From contig CASDOW010000002.1 of NCBI GenBank assembly GCA_949282195.1, positions 86,049 through 150,048 on the forward strand: DNA of 64,000 bases, written 5' to 3'. Within the stretch, counting starts at the first letter, position 1. The number at the start of each line of letters is the position of its first letter. Positions 19,016 to 27,969 of this stretch are shown here, piece by piece. Made by a program: the position numbers and the translations under genes. Origin of the DNA: an uncultured bacterium (GTDB lineage Bacteria; Cyanobacteriota; Vampirovibrionia; Gastranaerophilales; Gastranaerophilaceae). The notes below the pieces were generated by a model, which was not told the DNA's origin, did not search any database, and saw only the letters and a program-made list of their open reading frames with translations.

Positions 19016-19891
19016 ATGAAAAAAATATTAATATTGGTATCATTAATTTTATTTTGCACATCTGCACATGCTCAAGATAATGCAGTTCAAACATACAGCG
19101 AAGAAAATAAATTTGGGCTAATTAAAAATGAGCAAAAAATTACAGAAGCAAAATATAATAAGCTAATTCGACTAAAAGACAGCTCATGGTTATTTTTATA
19201 TAAAAATAAATTTGGCATCATGGATAATGACGGAAATATTTTAGTTGAGCCAAAATTTACACAAGCCCAAAGATACGTCGGCAGATTTGCAAAACTGGGT
19301 TCAAAAGGATTATATTGTTTGTTTGATGAAAATGCAAATTTAATTATTCCGCAAGAATACAGTGCAATCGAAATACTTTACGGAAAAATGTTTTTAGTTG
19401 AAAAAAACTACAAATACGGCTTAATTAGTTTTAACGGCGATATTATACTTGCACCAATTGCGGATGATATCTATATGCCAAGACCCAATATTTTAAAAAT
19501 ATCATATGACGGTGTGTGGCATGAAATTGAACAAAAATCCAGAGATACAATAGAACTTCCAAAAGACATATCCGAAATCAGTCAAGATAGTGAAAACTTC
19601 ACTGTCAAACAAATTATTGACCAGCCAATTACAAGTGCCGGTTATGGAGTCGTTAGTGCAAGCGATTATTTAATTAAAGTATTTTCATCAATTTCACCTG
19701 CTTACGAACAAACGATAGATGAATTAATATTAAACCATGGGGCTGATACTGCAACAATATTAATGAAATCTTCTTGGCTTGTTAAATTCCCGTTTGTTTA
19801 CGGTAAAAATTATTTTAAAAATCTGACAGCACCAAACAATGGTCCTTTAGCAGATGTTAAAGCTAATTTAAAAAACAAAATGAGCAATTAA
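19016..19891 (+). CDS. Exported WG-repeat protein
   Basis: The 291-residue protein has a clear signal peptide ending AHA before Q20, then several WG-type repeats of about 30 residues: NKFGLIKNEQKITEAKYNKL, NKFGIMDNDGNILVEPKFTQ, and later YKYGLISFNGDIILAPIADD. The C-terminal third (about 200-291) has no repeats and a different composition. WG-repeat proteins are usually extracytoplasmic binding modules, and no partner can be named. TATTAT lies six bases before the ATG. The stop codon overlaps the convergent neighbour by four bases. Confidence 0.75.
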   Translation: MKKILILVSLILFCTSAHAQDNAVQTYSEENKFGLIKNEQKITEAKYNKLIRLKDSSWLFLYKNKFGIMDNDGNILVEPKFTQAQRYVGRFAKLGSKGLYCLFDENANLIIPQEYSAIEILYGKMFLVEKNYKYGLISFNGDIILAPIADDIYMPRPNILKISYDGVWHEIEQKSRDTIELPKDISEISQDSENFTVKQIIDQPITSAGYGVVSASDYLIKVFSSISPAYEQTIDELILNHGADTATILMKSSWLVKFPFVYGKNYFKNLTAPNNGPLADVKANLKNKMSN

Positions 19892-21366
19892 CCCATTAAG
19901 CCATTTTCAAAATCAAGAAACAAATTCCTTATAATTGGGTCATCAATAGCATCAATGCCTTTGGTTTTATATAGCTCGATATATTCAGAAGCTTTCTTGT
20001 GAGCTAAACTAAATTCTTCTGTGCCTGCTTCACTCCAATAACTTTTTCTATATTTAGCTAAAATAACCTGTTCTTTAGGCGGCAATTCTTCATCAGGAAG
20101 ATTCTTTGCGATAATGGAAGAAACATAGCCATCTTGTTTTGCTAAATCAGAAGCAACAAATCTAGTCATAGGACAAAGCGACCAAATAATTTTCATTCTC
20201 AATCTTTGAATTGGAGAATTCAATTCATCCCTAACTAATCTGTCAGCTTTCGCAGCTTCTTTTCTTTGTGCTTGCAAAAGCGAATTTTCAAATTGTTTTT
20301 TATCAACAAAAGCCTTTGTTTTTTCGTCTCGTAAATTAATAAAAACACATTTTGAATCATCTTTAAAGATATATTCAGGAATTATATCTAATTCACCATT
20401 TAAAATAGCTTCATCTAAATCAGTTTTTCTTATATTCAAATTTTTTGCAAGTTTTGAAGTAGAAACAATATTTGGATTACTACCTCTTAATATCGATAAA
20501 ACGTATTCAGAATTTGAATATGGCATAATATCAACAAGAGCCCTAATTTTATCCCCTTGAGGAGTTTGAACTCTTTCATAAATACCCGGTAGTTGTTTTG
20601 TTCTTAAAAGCTCAGCCAAATGGTTAGCACTTGAATAACCAAGCTTGCTAAGATAAGTTACAGGTACATAAATCGGCTCCATATTGCCATTAACACTTTC
20701 ATTTTTATAATATTTTTTAGATGGAACAGGATTTAATCTGGCATGTTGAACCAATGTTGATTTATTTATTTCATCAGTTAAATCAAAAACATAAGAATCA
20801 AGGCTTTCACCTTCTTTGTATTCGGCTTCAAGTGGCCTTAGGGAATTATCTTTTAAAAATTGAATTAAAGTTCCGCGAGATATGTTATATTCAAATTCTA
20901 ACTGCTTGTAATTTCTGCAATTTGGCATTTTTTCTTGGACAAATGAAAGAAAATTTGCATTTTGAGGTGACTGTGTATCAATAAAAGCACTTGATAACAA
21001 AGTTCTTGGTATCAAATCGAAATCAAACTTCTCGCCACGCAACCATTTTACAACCGGCAAATAAGATTCTAGCCCCATAGTTTTTGCTAAACCGGACACA
21101 TCTTTAATAGTCGGATCATCTTTTGCCTGTTGCTCTCTTGTTTTCTTTGGAATATCAGGGTTATACAAAAAAGCCATTTTTGGGTTTGTTTGGCTTCTTT
21201 TTTTATACATTTCCAAATCTTCTTCTCGGTTTCTGGCTTTTGTTTCAGCATTTCCGGTAAAAATAAAGCTATCGGATTTTAAATTAGGCAAAGACACAAA
21301 CTGATTAAATGCTTTTGGAGCATTTTTTTTAACTGTTGGATTTTGTAAAATTAAATTTATTTTCAT
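19888..21366 (-). CDS. Lineage-specific protein with N-terminal F-x-G motif
   Basis: The 492-residue protein starts MKINLILQNPTVKKNAPKA and carries SFIFTGNAETKA near residue 38. The rest is charged and mostly helical, with no membrane segment; a region near residue 125 (NCRNYKQLEFEYNISRGTLI) looks like a helix-turn-helix, and VSTSKLAKNLNIRKTDLDEA looks like another. The frame is open 24 codons further upstream, but that stretch is the translated terminator hairpin of the ribosomal operon, so the ATG at 21366 is taken as the start. A DNA-binding role is possible from the helix-turn-helix-like segments. No known family is recognised. Confidence 0.65.
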   Translation of the reverse strand: MKINLILQNPTVKKNAPKAFNQFVSLPNLKSDSFIFTGNAETKARNREEDLEMYKKRSQTNPKMAFLYNPDIPKKTREQQAKDDPTIKDVSGLAKTMGLESYLPVVKWLRGEKFDFDLIPRTLLSSAFIDTQSPQNANFLSFVQEKMPNCRNYKQLEFEYNISRGTLIQFLKDNSLRPLEAEYKEGESLDSYVFDLTDEINKSTLVQHARLNPVPSKKYYKNESVNGNMEPIYVPVTYLSKLGYSSANHLAELLRTKQLPGIYERVQTPQGDKIRALVDIMPYSNSEYVLSILRGSNPNIVSTSKLAKNLNIRKTDLDEAILNGELDIIPEYIFKDDSKCVFINLRDEKTKAFVDKKQFENSLLQAQRKEAAKADRLVRDELNSPIQRLRMKIIWSLCPMTRFVASDLAKQDGYVSSIIAKNLPDEELPPKEQVILAKYRKSYWSEAGTEEFSLAHKKASEYIELYKTKGIDAIDDPIIRNLFLDFENGLMG

Positions 21367-21404
21367 AACATCATATATAAAACAAATGGAGAAAAAAAAT
21401 TGCC

Positions 21405-21439
21405 AAAAAAAAATGATTGGATAAAAACATCCAATCATT
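21405..21439 (-). terminator. Intrinsic terminator of the ribosomal protein operon
   Basis: On the minus strand an 11-base stem (21412-21422 with 21429-21439, loop of six) is followed by a run of nine T. It starts 17 bases after the rplR stop, so the operon ends here instead of continuing into rpsE. Confidence 0.85.
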
Positions 21440-21455
21440 TTTATATTTTTTTGAA

Positions 21456-21818
21456 CTAGAATTGCAAACCGGCTTCTCTTGCAGCATCTGCTAAAGCTGC
21501 AACTCTACCATGGAACAAGAAACCGCCTCTATCAAATACAACGCCTTCAATACCTTTAGCAAGCGCCTTTTTAGCAACATCAGCGCCAACAACTTTAGCA
21601 GCTTCGATATTACCGCCGTGTTTTAAGCCAAGTTCTTTAACTTTTGATGAAGATGAGCAAATTGTAACACCTTTAACATCATCAATAACTTGAGCATAAA
21701 TATGTTTTGTAGAACGATATACTGCCAAACGAGGCCATTGAGCATCTCCAGAAATTTTAAGACGTACTCTTTGGTGTCTTTTTCTTGCTTGTTCTTTTCT
21801 GTTAATTGTTTTAATCAT
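21456..21818 (-). CDS. rplR: Ribosomal protein L18 (uL18)
   Basis: The 120-residue protein has the L18 pattern: [38 protein letters not shown], and the C-terminal [29 protein letters not shown]18 binds 5S rRNA with L5 in the central protuberance of the large subunit. It lies 71 bases after rplF and is the last gene of the operon; rpsE, rpmD, rplO and secY do not follow. Confidence 0.96.
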   Translation of the reverse strand: MIKTINRKEQARKRHQRVRLKISGDAQWPRLAVYRSTKHIYAQVIDDVKGVTICSSSSKVKELGLKHGGNIEAAKVVGADVAKKALAKGIEGVVFDRGGFLFHGRVAALADAAREAGLQF

Positions 21819-21889
21819 TTTTCTTTCCTTTCACCAAAACCGAGTCCTCAAAAAAGGTCGATTTATATTGGCAATAATTTATTTAACGA

Positions 21890-22429
21890 CTATTTTTTAC
21901 CTGCTTTACCAACTTTTCTTGCGATATATTCGCCTTCATATTTAACACCCTTACCTTTATATACTTCAGGCGGACGTTTAGAACGAATTAAAGCAGCTAT
22001 ATCGCCAACCATTTGTTTGTTTGAACCTGATACAGTGATTTTTGTATTAGCTTCAACAGAAATTGTAATACCTTGTGGAGGTTCAACAATAACAGGGTGT
22101 GAATAACCTAATGAAAGGTTGATTGCACTTCCTTGCATTGCTGCACGGTAACCTACACCAACGATTTCCAATTTCTTTTCAAACGGAGTTTTAACACCAG
22201 TAACGGCATTAAAAATTAAAGTTCTAAATAAACCATGTAAGCTTCTTGATTTTCTATCTTCAGCTTTTCTGTTAACAACAATTTCTTTGTCGTTAATTAC
22301 AACTTCGATTTCAGAAGGAATTTCAACACATTCTGTGCCTTTAGGGCCTTTTGCGCTTAATTTTGAACCTTCTAATTTTACTTCAACCCCATCAGGAATT
22401 GAGATTGGTAATTTGCCTATTCTTGACAT
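21890..22429 (-). CDS. rplF: Ribosomal protein L6 (uL6)
   Basis: The 179-residue protein starts MSRIGKLPISIPDGVEVKLE and ends with the conserved RSKRPPEVYKGKGVKYEGE and a basic tail, the typical two-domain L6. It binds 23S rRNA near the sarcin-ricin loop. A GAGAAAG Shine-Dalgarno-like stretch precedes the ATG. A 227-base GC-rich spacer separates it from rpsH, which is long for this operon. Confidence 0.96.
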   Translation of the reverse strand: MSRIGKLPISIPDGVEVKLEGSKLSAKGPKGTECVEIPSEIEVVINDKEIVVNRKAEDRKSRSLHGLFRTLIFNAVTGVKTPFEKKLEIVGVGYRAAMQGSAINLSLGYSHPVIVEPPQGITISVEANTKITVSGSNKQMVGDIAALIRSKRPPEVYKGKGVKYEGEYIARKVGKAGKK

Positions 22430-22439
22430 TTTTCTTTCT

Positions 22440-22650
22440 CCTTTTGCTTAACTAGCGGGAACGCATCGTATTGTAACGATTTAACCCTTATACTTTACTT
22501 TTTTTGCTATTCACATTGTTCACTATATAAAGTAAACTTGCTTTGGTCTTCGTGCTTTGCGCCAAGCTCAACGCTTGCCGCATGGCGCTATCGCACACTT
22601 CTGCCTTTTTCGTTTTCATTGGGCGCAGTCGCGCCACAATTCAAACTTCA
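22440..22650 (-). repeat. GC-rich palindromic insert between rpsH and rplF
   Basis: This spacer is much richer in G and C than its surroundings. A nested hairpin at 22559-22588 pairs GCGCCA with TGGCGC and, inside it, CAAGC with GCTTG. A second perfect hairpin at 22622-22635 pairs GGCGC with GCGCC around AGTC, just after the rpsH stop. No reading frame of note is present. It may be a REP/MITE-type repeat or a structured RNA element. Confidence 0.5.
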
Positions 22651-22656
22651 AAAGGT

Positions 22657-23052
22657 TTACCATACATAGCAAAGAACTTCGCCGCCAAGTTTATTTGTAC
22701 GAGCAGCTTTCTCGGTCATCAAACCTTTAGAAGTTGAAATAACCGCAATTCCCATACCGTCAAATACTCTTGGCATATTTTTTGCTTTTGAATATACTCT
22801 TAAGCCCGGTTTAGAAACTCTTTGTAACCCTGTGATAACACCTTGTCCGTTGTTATATTTAAGAGTAACTGTAAGATTTTTAAAACCGTCTTTTTCTTCA
22901 ACAACATAACCTTCAACGTAACCTTCTTCTTTAAGTACTTTAACTAATTGTTCTTTAAGGTTTGATGACGGCATAGAAACTGTTTCGTGTTTAACCATGT
23001 TTGCATTTCTGATACGTGTTAAAGCATCAGCGATTGGATCATTGATTGTCAT
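22657..23052 (-). CDS. rpsH: Ribosomal protein S8 (uS8)
   Basis: The 131-residue protein begins MTINDPIADALTRIRNANMV and ends GIAVISTSKGLMTEKAARTN plus GGEVLCYVW, both diagnostic of S8. It is a primary binder of the 16S rRNA central domain and the usual translational repressor of the spc operon. A promoter and a terminator lie just upstream, so its transcript may start separately from rpsN. Confidence 0.97.
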   Translation of the reverse strand: MTINDPIADALTRIRNANMVKHETVSMPSSNLKEQLVKVLKEEGYVEGYVVEEKDGFKNLTVTLKYNNGQGVITGLQRVSKPGLRVYSKAKNMPRVFDGMGIAVISTSKGLMTEKAARTNKLGGEVLCYVW

Positions 23053-23108
23053 TTGTTTTTCCTTTCTACTTGCAAGAACAAGTCTTGTAGTTTAGTGTAA
23101 GCCTAAAT

Positions 23109-23137
23109 ATCATATTTTAAACATAAATTTTATGCAA
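23109..23137 (-). promoter_or_regulatory. Internal promoter upstream of rpsH
   Basis: On the minus strand TTGCAT (23137-23132) and TATGAT (23114-23109) are separated by 17 bases. It lies after an intrinsic terminator and 57 bases before the rpsH start, as expected for a promoter that restarts transcription of rpsH-rplF-rplR. Confidence 0.6.
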
Positions 23138-23165
23138 ATAAAATATTAAATTATATTAACATAAC

Positions 23166-23197
23166 AAAAGAACATATCCACAGGGATATGTTCTTTT
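23166..23197 (-). terminator. Internal terminator between rpsN and rpsH
   Basis: A perfect 14-base stem (23166-23179 with 23184-23197) around a four-base loop ends in TTTT and an AT-rich stretch on the minus strand, 14 bases past the rpsN stop. It could also reduce rather than block read-through. Confidence 0.75.
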
Positions 23198-23210
23198 AAC
23201 TTTTATTTTA

Positions 23211-23417
23211 CTACCAAGAAGCTTTGGTTACACCCGGCAATAAACCTTGGTGAGCCATTTTTCTAAGGCAGATTCTGCAGATACCAAAATCACGATGAAA
23301 ACCGTGAGGTCTGCCGCAAATTGAACAACGGTTATGAAGTCTAACTCTTGGGTATTTGCCCTTAGCAGCTAAAGCTTCACGTTTGTGTTCTTTGTCTATC
23401 ATTGCTTTTTTAGCCAT
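23211..23417 (-). CDS. rpsN: Ribosomal protein S14, zinc-binding type
   Basis: The 68-residue protein has the zinc-ribbon form of S14, with [20 protein letters not shown] giving two CxxC pairs, then the conserved [18 protein letters not shown] end. It binds the 3' domain of 16S rRNA. It is a few residues longer at the N-terminus than the common 61-residue form. It follows rplE by 24 bases. Confidence 0.95.
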   Translation of the reverse strand: MAKKAMIDKEHKREALAAKGKYPRVRLHNRCSICGRPHGFHRDFGICRICLRKMAHQGLLPGVTKASW

Positions 23418-23441
23418 TTCTAAAATTATCTCCTATATTTA

Positions 23442-23996
23442 TTATTTATTTTTAAAAGGCATACCTAAGTGTCTTAACAAACTTCTTGCTTCATCATCAG
23501 TTCTTGCTGTTGTGATGATTGAAACATTCATACCCTTAACAATATCAACTTCTTCATAATGAATTTCAGGGAATAATGATTGTTCTTTTAAACCAAAAGT
23601 GTAATTTCCGCGTCCGTCAAAACTTTTTGGGCTAACACCTCTAAAGTCACGAATACGAGGAAGCACAACACAAACTAATTTTTGGAAGAAATCATACATT
23701 CTTTCGCCTCTAAGAGTAACCATTGCACCAACAGGCATTCCTTCTCTTAGTTTGTATGAAGCAATTGATTTTTTAGCCTTTGTTGATAAAGCTTTTTGAC
23801 CTGCAATTTTTGTTAATTGATTTACAATTGTTTCAGCAAGCTTAGAATTGTGAGAAGCTTCACCAACACCCATGTTTAGAACAATCTTAGACATTTTAGG
23901 AATTTGCATATCATTAGAATATGAAAATTCTTCTTTTAATTTTGCTCTAACTTCGTTATTGTAACGGTCTTTTAAATTACCGGTGCTTTTAGACAT
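23442..23996 (-). CDS. rplE: Ribosomal protein L5 (uL5)
   Basis: The 184-residue protein has L5 signatures: [51 protein letters not shown] and the C-terminal [17 protein letters not shown]5 contacts 5S rRNA and the P-site tRNA. It lies 79 bases after rplX in the normal gene order. Confidence 0.97.
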   Translation of the reverse strand: MSKSTGNLKDRYNNEVRAKLKEEFSYSNDMQIPKMSKIVLNMGVGEASHNSKLAETIVNQLTKIAGQKALSTKAKKSIASYKLREGMPVGAMVTLRGERMYDFFQKLVCVVLPRIRDFRGVSPKSFDGRGNYTFGLKEQSLFPEIHYEEVDIVKGMNVSIITTARTDDEARSLLRHLGMPFKNK

Positions 23997-24075
23997 TTTC
24001 TTTTCCTTTTACTTAGCCTTTGAAATCCTGCTATCTATAAGCCTGTCGGATTTCAATGCCCCACAATCACGTGGT

Positions 24076-24426
24076 CTACACATCAATTGTTTCGCCGCAT
24101 TTAGCACAAACGCGAACTTTTTTACCGTCTTTTACAACTTTTTTAACTCTTGTTGCTTTTTCACAAGACGGGCAGCAAATCATAACTTTTGAAGCATTCA
24201 AAGGTTTAGCAATTTTGTTTAAACCACCTTGAACACCAGCCATAGGATTTGCTTTTTGGGCTTTAGTTACAACATTCACACCGTCAACTAAAACAGTTCC
24301 TTTAGCTAAGTCAACTTCTTTTACGTTACCTTGTTTTCCTTTATCTTTACCGGAAACAACAATAACACGGTCGCCAACTTTGGTATGAAGTTTTTTATTT
24401 GCCAAATTTTTGTCATTTTTAGCCAT
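24076..24426 (-). CDS. rplX: Ribosomal protein L24 (uL24) with a C-terminal zinc-ribbon-like tail
   Basis: The 116-residue protein has the KOW motif (VGDRVIVVSGKDKGKQGNVK) and a middle segment (GLNKIAKPLNASKVMICCPS) expected for L24, which starts large-subunit assembly on 23S rRNA. The last 35 residues contain two CxxC pairs (CPSC and CAKC) that would form a zinc ribbon, as seen in some bacterial L24 proteins. Confidence 0.95.
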   Translation of the reverse strand: MAKNDKNLANKKLHTKVGDRVIVVSGKDKGKQGNVKEVDLAKGTVLVDGVNVVTKAQKANPMAGVQGGLNKIAKPLNASKVMICCPSCEKATRVKKVVKDGKKVRVCAKCGETIDV

Positions 24427-24449
24427 TTTACTTATTTCCTATTACTTTA

Positions 24450-24818
24450 TTATATTACTTCCGGAGCTAGAGAAATAATTTTCATGAAATTCTTTTCTCT
24501 AAGTTCTCTTGCAACAGGTCCAAATACACGTGTGCCACGAGGAGCACCGTCTTTTGCTATAATAACAGCGGCATTATCATCAAAACGAATAACAGATCCG
24601 TCATTGCGTTTAATATCATGTTTTGTTCTAACGACAACTGCAGTTACAACATCAGATTTTTTTACGGGCATATTGGGAGTTGCGTCTTTAACGGCAGCGA
24701 TAATTGTATCGCCAACGCTTGCATATTTTTTATTACTTGAACCCATAACACGGATGCAAAGAAGTTCTTTAGCACCTGTATTATCAGCAACTTGTAATCT
24801 GGTTTCTTGTTGTATCAT
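24450..24818 (-). CDS. rplN: Ribosomal protein L14 (uL14)
   Basis: The 122-residue protein begins [20 protein letters not shown] and ends [20 protein letters not shown], the standard L14 sequence. It contacts helix 14 of 16S rRNA across the subunit interface and is the docking site of the silencing factor RsfS. It lies 23 bases before rplX in the expected order. Confidence 0.97.
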   Translation of the reverse strand: MIQQETRLQVADNTGAKELLCIRVMGSSNKKYASVGDTIIAAVKDATPNMPVKKSDVVTAVVVRTKHDIKRNDGSVIRFDDNAAVIIAKDGAPRGTRVFGPVARELREKNFMKIISLAPEVI

Positions 24819-24842
24819 ATCTTGTTACCTTACTTATTTTAA

Positions 24843-25088
24843 CTACTTAGCAACGCTTACAACTTTATCTAAAGTCCAACGGATAGAACCTGAAAGAGGT
24901 TTAGATTCAACAATTGTAACAACATCGCCTACACGACATTGATTTTCAGCATCACGAACTTTGAAGTTCTTTGTGAAAGTCATTGTTTTTTTGTATTTCT
25001 TGTGAGCTTTGTGTTCAGCAACTTCAACAACAATTGCTTTATCCATTTTGTCGCTCACAACAGTACCTTGTTTTACTTTTTTAGGCAT
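24843..25088 (-). CDS. rpsQ: Ribosomal protein S17 (uS17)
   Basis: The 81-residue protein contains GTVVSDKMDKAIVVEVAEHK and VGDVVTIVESKPLSGSIRWT, the S17 core. It binds 16S rRNA in the small-subunit body. It is a compact form of normal length, 12 bases after rpmC. Confidence 0.95.
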   Translation of the reverse strand: MPKKVKQGTVVSDKMDKAIVVEVAEHKAHKKYKKTMTFTKNFKVRDAENQCRVGDVVTIVESKPLSGSIRWTLDKVVSVAK

Positions 25089-25100
25089 TTGATTATTTCC

Positions 25101-25298
25101 TTATGCTTGTTGTTCTTTTTGTCTTAAAATAGTCTTCGCACGTGCAATTTCTCTTTTTTTATTTTTGATAGATGCAGTGTTTTCCAACTGTTTTAATTTA
25201 TTGTGTCCCATTTTTAAAGTAAATAATTCTTTTTTTGATTCAAGAATTAAATCCTTTAATTCATCTATTGTTTTTTCTTTTATTTCTTGAAGTTTCAT
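25101..25298 (-). CDS. rpmC: Ribosomal protein L29 (uL29)
   Basis: The 65-residue helical protein matches L29, with MKLQEIKEKTIDELKDLILE, KELFTLKMGHNKLKQLENT and a basic RAKTILRQKEQ end. L29 sits near the polypeptide exit tunnel, where trigger factor and SRP dock next to L23. It follows rplP by seven bases. Confidence 0.94.
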   Translation of the reverse strand: MKLQEIKEKTIDELKDLILESKKELFTLKMGHNKLKQLENTASIKNKKREIARAKTILRQKEQQA

Positions 25299-25305
25299 TT
25301 AGTAC

Positions 25306-25710
25306 CTACTTTTCTACTACTCTTAATTTGATTGGCAATTTTTGAGCAGCTAAGTTTAGTGCTTCAATAGCATCTTCTTTAATATCGAATGCTACTTCGA
25401 ATAAAATTCTGCCGGGTTTAACAACTGCAACCCAATATTCAGGATTACCTTTACCTTTACCCATACGAGTTTCAGCAGGTTTTGCAGTAATTGGTTTATC
25501 CGGAAAAATTTTAATCCAAACATTACCGCCACGTTTAATTTTTCTTGTTATAACACGACGAGCAGCTTCGATTTGTCTTGAAGTAATCCAGGCAGGTTCA
25601 AGCGCTTGCAAACCGTATTGACCAAACTCAAGATTGCAACCTCTTGTTTCTGTTCCTTTCATATTGCCTTTCATTTTTTTACGAAACTTTGTCTTTTTAG
25701 GCATTAACAT
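25306..25710 (-). CDS. rplP: Ribosomal protein L16 (uL16)
   Basis: The 134-residue protein begins [19 protein letters not shown] and includes [40 protein letters not shown] and [13 protein letters not shown], all standard L16 segments. It shapes the A-site side of the peptidyl transferase centre. It lies 30 bases after rpsC. Confidence 0.97.
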   Translation of the reverse strand: MLMPKKTKFRKKMKGNMKGTETRGCNLEFGQYGLQALEPAWITSRQIEAARRVITRKIKRGGNVWIKIFPDKPITAKPAETRMGKGKGNPEYWVAVVKPGRILFEVAFDIKEDAIEALNLAAQKLPIKLRVVEK

Positions 25711-25740
25711 TTTTATATTTCTCCTAGTTTATTACTTAAG

Positions 25741-26490
25741 TTATGCTTGCTCAGCTGCAGGAGCTTCTTGTTGTTCACCACGTTTAGAACGTCTTTGAAA
25801 ACGACCGTTTTCTTTTGCAGCAGGTTTTTTAACTTTAATGTTTTGATCAGCTTTTTCGCCGGGTAATAAATCACCTTTAAATACCCAAACTTTAACGCCG
25901 ATTTTACCCATTATAGTATCAGCTTCCGCAAAACCGTATTGAACATCAGCTCTAAGAGTTTGAAGAGGAATTCTTCCTTCTTTTGCCCATTCTGATCTTG
26001 CGATTTCAGCGCCGCCTAAACGACCTGATACCATAACTTTGATACCTTGAACACCTGCACGCATTGTTCTTTGCATTGCTTGTTTCATAGCACGTCTGAA
26101 TGCAACACGTTTTTCCAATTGAAGTGCAATGTTTTCAGCAACCAATTGAGCGTCAACATCAACTCTTGCAACTTCTACAACGTCAATTGTTACAGTGTGA
26201 GTTTTAATAAGTTTTTGAACTGCAGCTCTTAACTCATCAATGCCTTGACCGCCACGACCTACAACAATACCAGGTTTAGCAGTTACAACAGTAACATTTA
26301 CGTTATTAGCTTTTCTTGCAATATTTATTCTTGATACGCCCGCAGTATAAAGTTTTTTCTTGATAAATTTTCTTATTACTGCGTCTTGTGCAATATTAAG
26401 TGCATATTGACCTTTTTTTGCAAACCATGTAGAAACCCATGGTTCAATAATACCTACTCTAAATCCGGTTGGATGTGTTTTTTGTCCCAT
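25741..26490 (-). CDS. rpsC: Ribosomal protein S3 (uS3)
   Basis: The 249-residue protein starts [20 protein letters not shown], has the KH-domain motif [20 protein letters not shown], and the conserved [20 protein letters not shown] and [21 protein letters not shown]3 lies at the mRNA entry channel. A Lys/Arg/Glu-rich tail of about 40 residues extends the C-terminus. Its GGAG ribosome-binding site overlaps the residual end of the rplV frame. Confidence 0.97.
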   Translation of the reverse strand: MGQKTHPTGFRVGIIEPWVSTWFAKKGQYALNIAQDAVIRKFIKKKLYTAGVSRINIARKANNVNVTVVTAKPGIVVGRGGQGIDELRAAVQKLIKTHTVTIDVVEVARVDVDAQLVAENIALQLEKRVAFRRAMKQAMQRTMRAGVQGIKVMVSGRLGGAEIARSEWAKEGRIPLQTLRADVQYGFAEADTIMGKIGVKVWVFKGDLLPGEKADQNIKVKKPAAKENGRFQRRSKRGEQQEAPAAEQA

Positions 26491-26499
26491 GTCTTTCTC

Positions 26500-26810
26500 C
26501 TAGTCCTTTGCTACTTTCACTGTTAAATGAGATGTTCTTTTTAATCTCGTCTAACACGTCTGTATGTAGGAGCCTCATCAGCATAAATTTCAGAAATTTT
26601 AAGCACATCAGCTGTTGCCCCAAATTTTTCGGAAGCATTTGCAATAGCAGCATTTAAGTTTTTTTCAACTATGCGGGCTGCAAAATAAGGCATGAACTTA
26701 AGCATTCTTTGAGCTTCAGTTGCTTTTTTGCCACGAATTAGATTAATCACTCTGCGGATTTTTCTAACCGTCATTTTAATATCTGTTTGTTTTGATATAG
26801 CTTCTTGCAT
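26500..26810 (-). pseudogene. rplV: Ribosomal protein L22 (uL22), frameshifted near the C-terminus
   Basis: The frame from the ATG at 26810 matches L22 through DEAPTYRRVRRD and then stops at 26541-26543, giving 89 residues instead of about 110. The expected end is still present in another frame: 26500-26544 encodes LKRTSHLTVKVAKD and a TAG stop. L22 normally joins these parts with an Arg-rich stretch of about ten residues. Only five bases remain in its place, so about 25 bases are missing and the frame shifts. L22 lines the exit tunnel and is essential, so either the sequence has an assembly or sequencing deletion here, a shortened L22 is used, or a complete copy exists elsewhere. Confidence 0.8.
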
Positions 26811-26841
26811 TTTATTATTTCCTTAAAGTTATTTCTAATAA

Positions 26842-27120
26842 TTATTTCTTCTTGGCTGTCTTATCAGCGGCATGACCTCTGTAAGTTCTTGTTAGTGCAA
26901 ATTCACCTAATTTATGACCAACCATTTGTTCAGTTACATAAACCGGCACGTGAGTTTTACCGTTGTGAACTGCAATTGTGTGACCTAACATGTCAGGCAC
27001 AATCATAGAAGCTCTTGACCAAGTTTTGATAACTTTCTTTTCGTTTTTTTCATTCATTGCATTAATCTTTTTTTGTAAAGATTCATGAACGTATGGACCT
27101 TTTTTTAATGAACGAGCCAT
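26842..27120 (-). CDS. rpsS: Ribosomal protein S19 (uS19)
   Basis: The 92-residue protein begins [20 protein letters not shown] and includes [20 protein letters not shown] and [20 protein letters not shown], the standard S19 sequence. It lies in the small-subunit head near the A-site finger of the large subunit and forms a complex with S13. It is followed by rplV after 31 bases. Confidence 0.97.
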   Translation of the reverse strand: MARSLKKGPYVHESLQKKINAMNEKNEKKVIKTWSRASMIVPDMLGHTIAVHNGKTHVPVYVTEQMVGHKLGEFALTRTYRGHAADKTAKKK

Positions 27121-27137
27121 CTATTTATGTTCTCCTT

Positions 27138-27965
27138 TTATTTTTTTCTTCTTCTTACTATCAACTTACTTGAAGCTTTCTTAGGATTACGAGTCTTGTA
27201 ACCAAGAGCCGGTTTGCCCCAAGGAGTTTTCGGATTACCACCGGGACCTGTTTTACCTTCACCACCACCATGAGGGTGATCAACAGGGTTCATAGTAACA
27301 CCACGTACTGTTGGTTTAATACCTAAGTAACGAGTTCTTCCGGCTTTACCGGTTGATAGGTTTTTATATTCAGAGTTACCTAAAACGCCGATTGTTGCAT
27401 AACAATCTTTTCTTACCATTCTCATTTCTGAAGAAGGAAGTTTTAAAGTAACGTAATTACCTTCTTTTGCCATAACTTGAGCGGAATTACCGGCACTTCT
27501 TGCCATTTTACCGCCTCTTCCCGGTCTTAATTCAATATTATGAACTAAAGCACCAAGAGGAATAGAATCAAGAGGAAGCGCATTACCCACTGAAATTTCA
27601 ACTTCGGGACCAGAACAGATTTTTGCCCCTACTTGTAAACCTTCCGGACATAAAATGTATCTTTTTTCGCCATCGGCATAGTTTACTAAACAAATTCTAA
27701 CATTTCTGTTAGGATCATATTCAATTGTCATAACAGTGCCTACTACGCCGATTTTATCTCTTTTAAAATCAACTACACGATAAGCTCTTTTATGACCGCC
27801 ACCAATGTGTCTTGTGGTAATTCTTCCGGTATTATTTCTACCGCCTGTTTTAGTTAAAGATTTAACTAAAGATTTTTCAGGAGTAGATGTTGTGATTTCT
27901 GAATAATCCGGTCTTGTCATACCCCTTTGACCAGGTGAAGTTGGATTAATTTTTCTAGTTGCCAT
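27138..27965 (-). CDS. rplB: Ribosomal protein L2 (uL2)
   Basis: The 275-residue protein is full length and contains [36 protein letters not shown] and the universally conserved [19 protein letters not shown] with the histidine used near the peptidyl transferase centre. It lies between rplW and rpsS in the standard order. Confidence 0.98.
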   Translation of the reverse strand: MATRKINPTSPGQRGMTRPDYSEITTSTPEKSLVKSLTKTGGRNNTGRITTRHIGGGHKRAYRVVDFKRDKIGVVGTVMTIEYDPNRNVRICLVNYADGEKRYILCPEGLQVGAKICSGPEVEISVGNALPLDSIPLGALVHNIELRPGRGGKMARSAGNSAQVMAKEGNYVTLKLPSSEMRMVRKDCYATIGVLGNSEYKNLSTGKAGRTRYLGIKPTVRGVTMNPVDHPHGGGEGKTGPGGNPKTPWGKPALGYKTRNPKKASSKLIVRRRKK

Positions 27966-27969
27966 AATC

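Noticed and set aside
21367..21438. A 24-codon N-terminal extension with hydrophobic residues for the gene 19888-21366.
   Set aside because: It is the translated terminator hairpin and T-run of the ribosomal operon; the ATG at 21366 gives an N-terminus like that of related proteins.
26459..26653. 64-codon minus-strand frame between rplV and rpsC.
   Set aside because: It is the third frame over the rplV end and the rpsC start, without a homologous look.
26500..26810. Programmed frameshift in rplV.
   Set aside because: A coding stretch of about eight residues is absent, which a ribosomal slip cannot restore.
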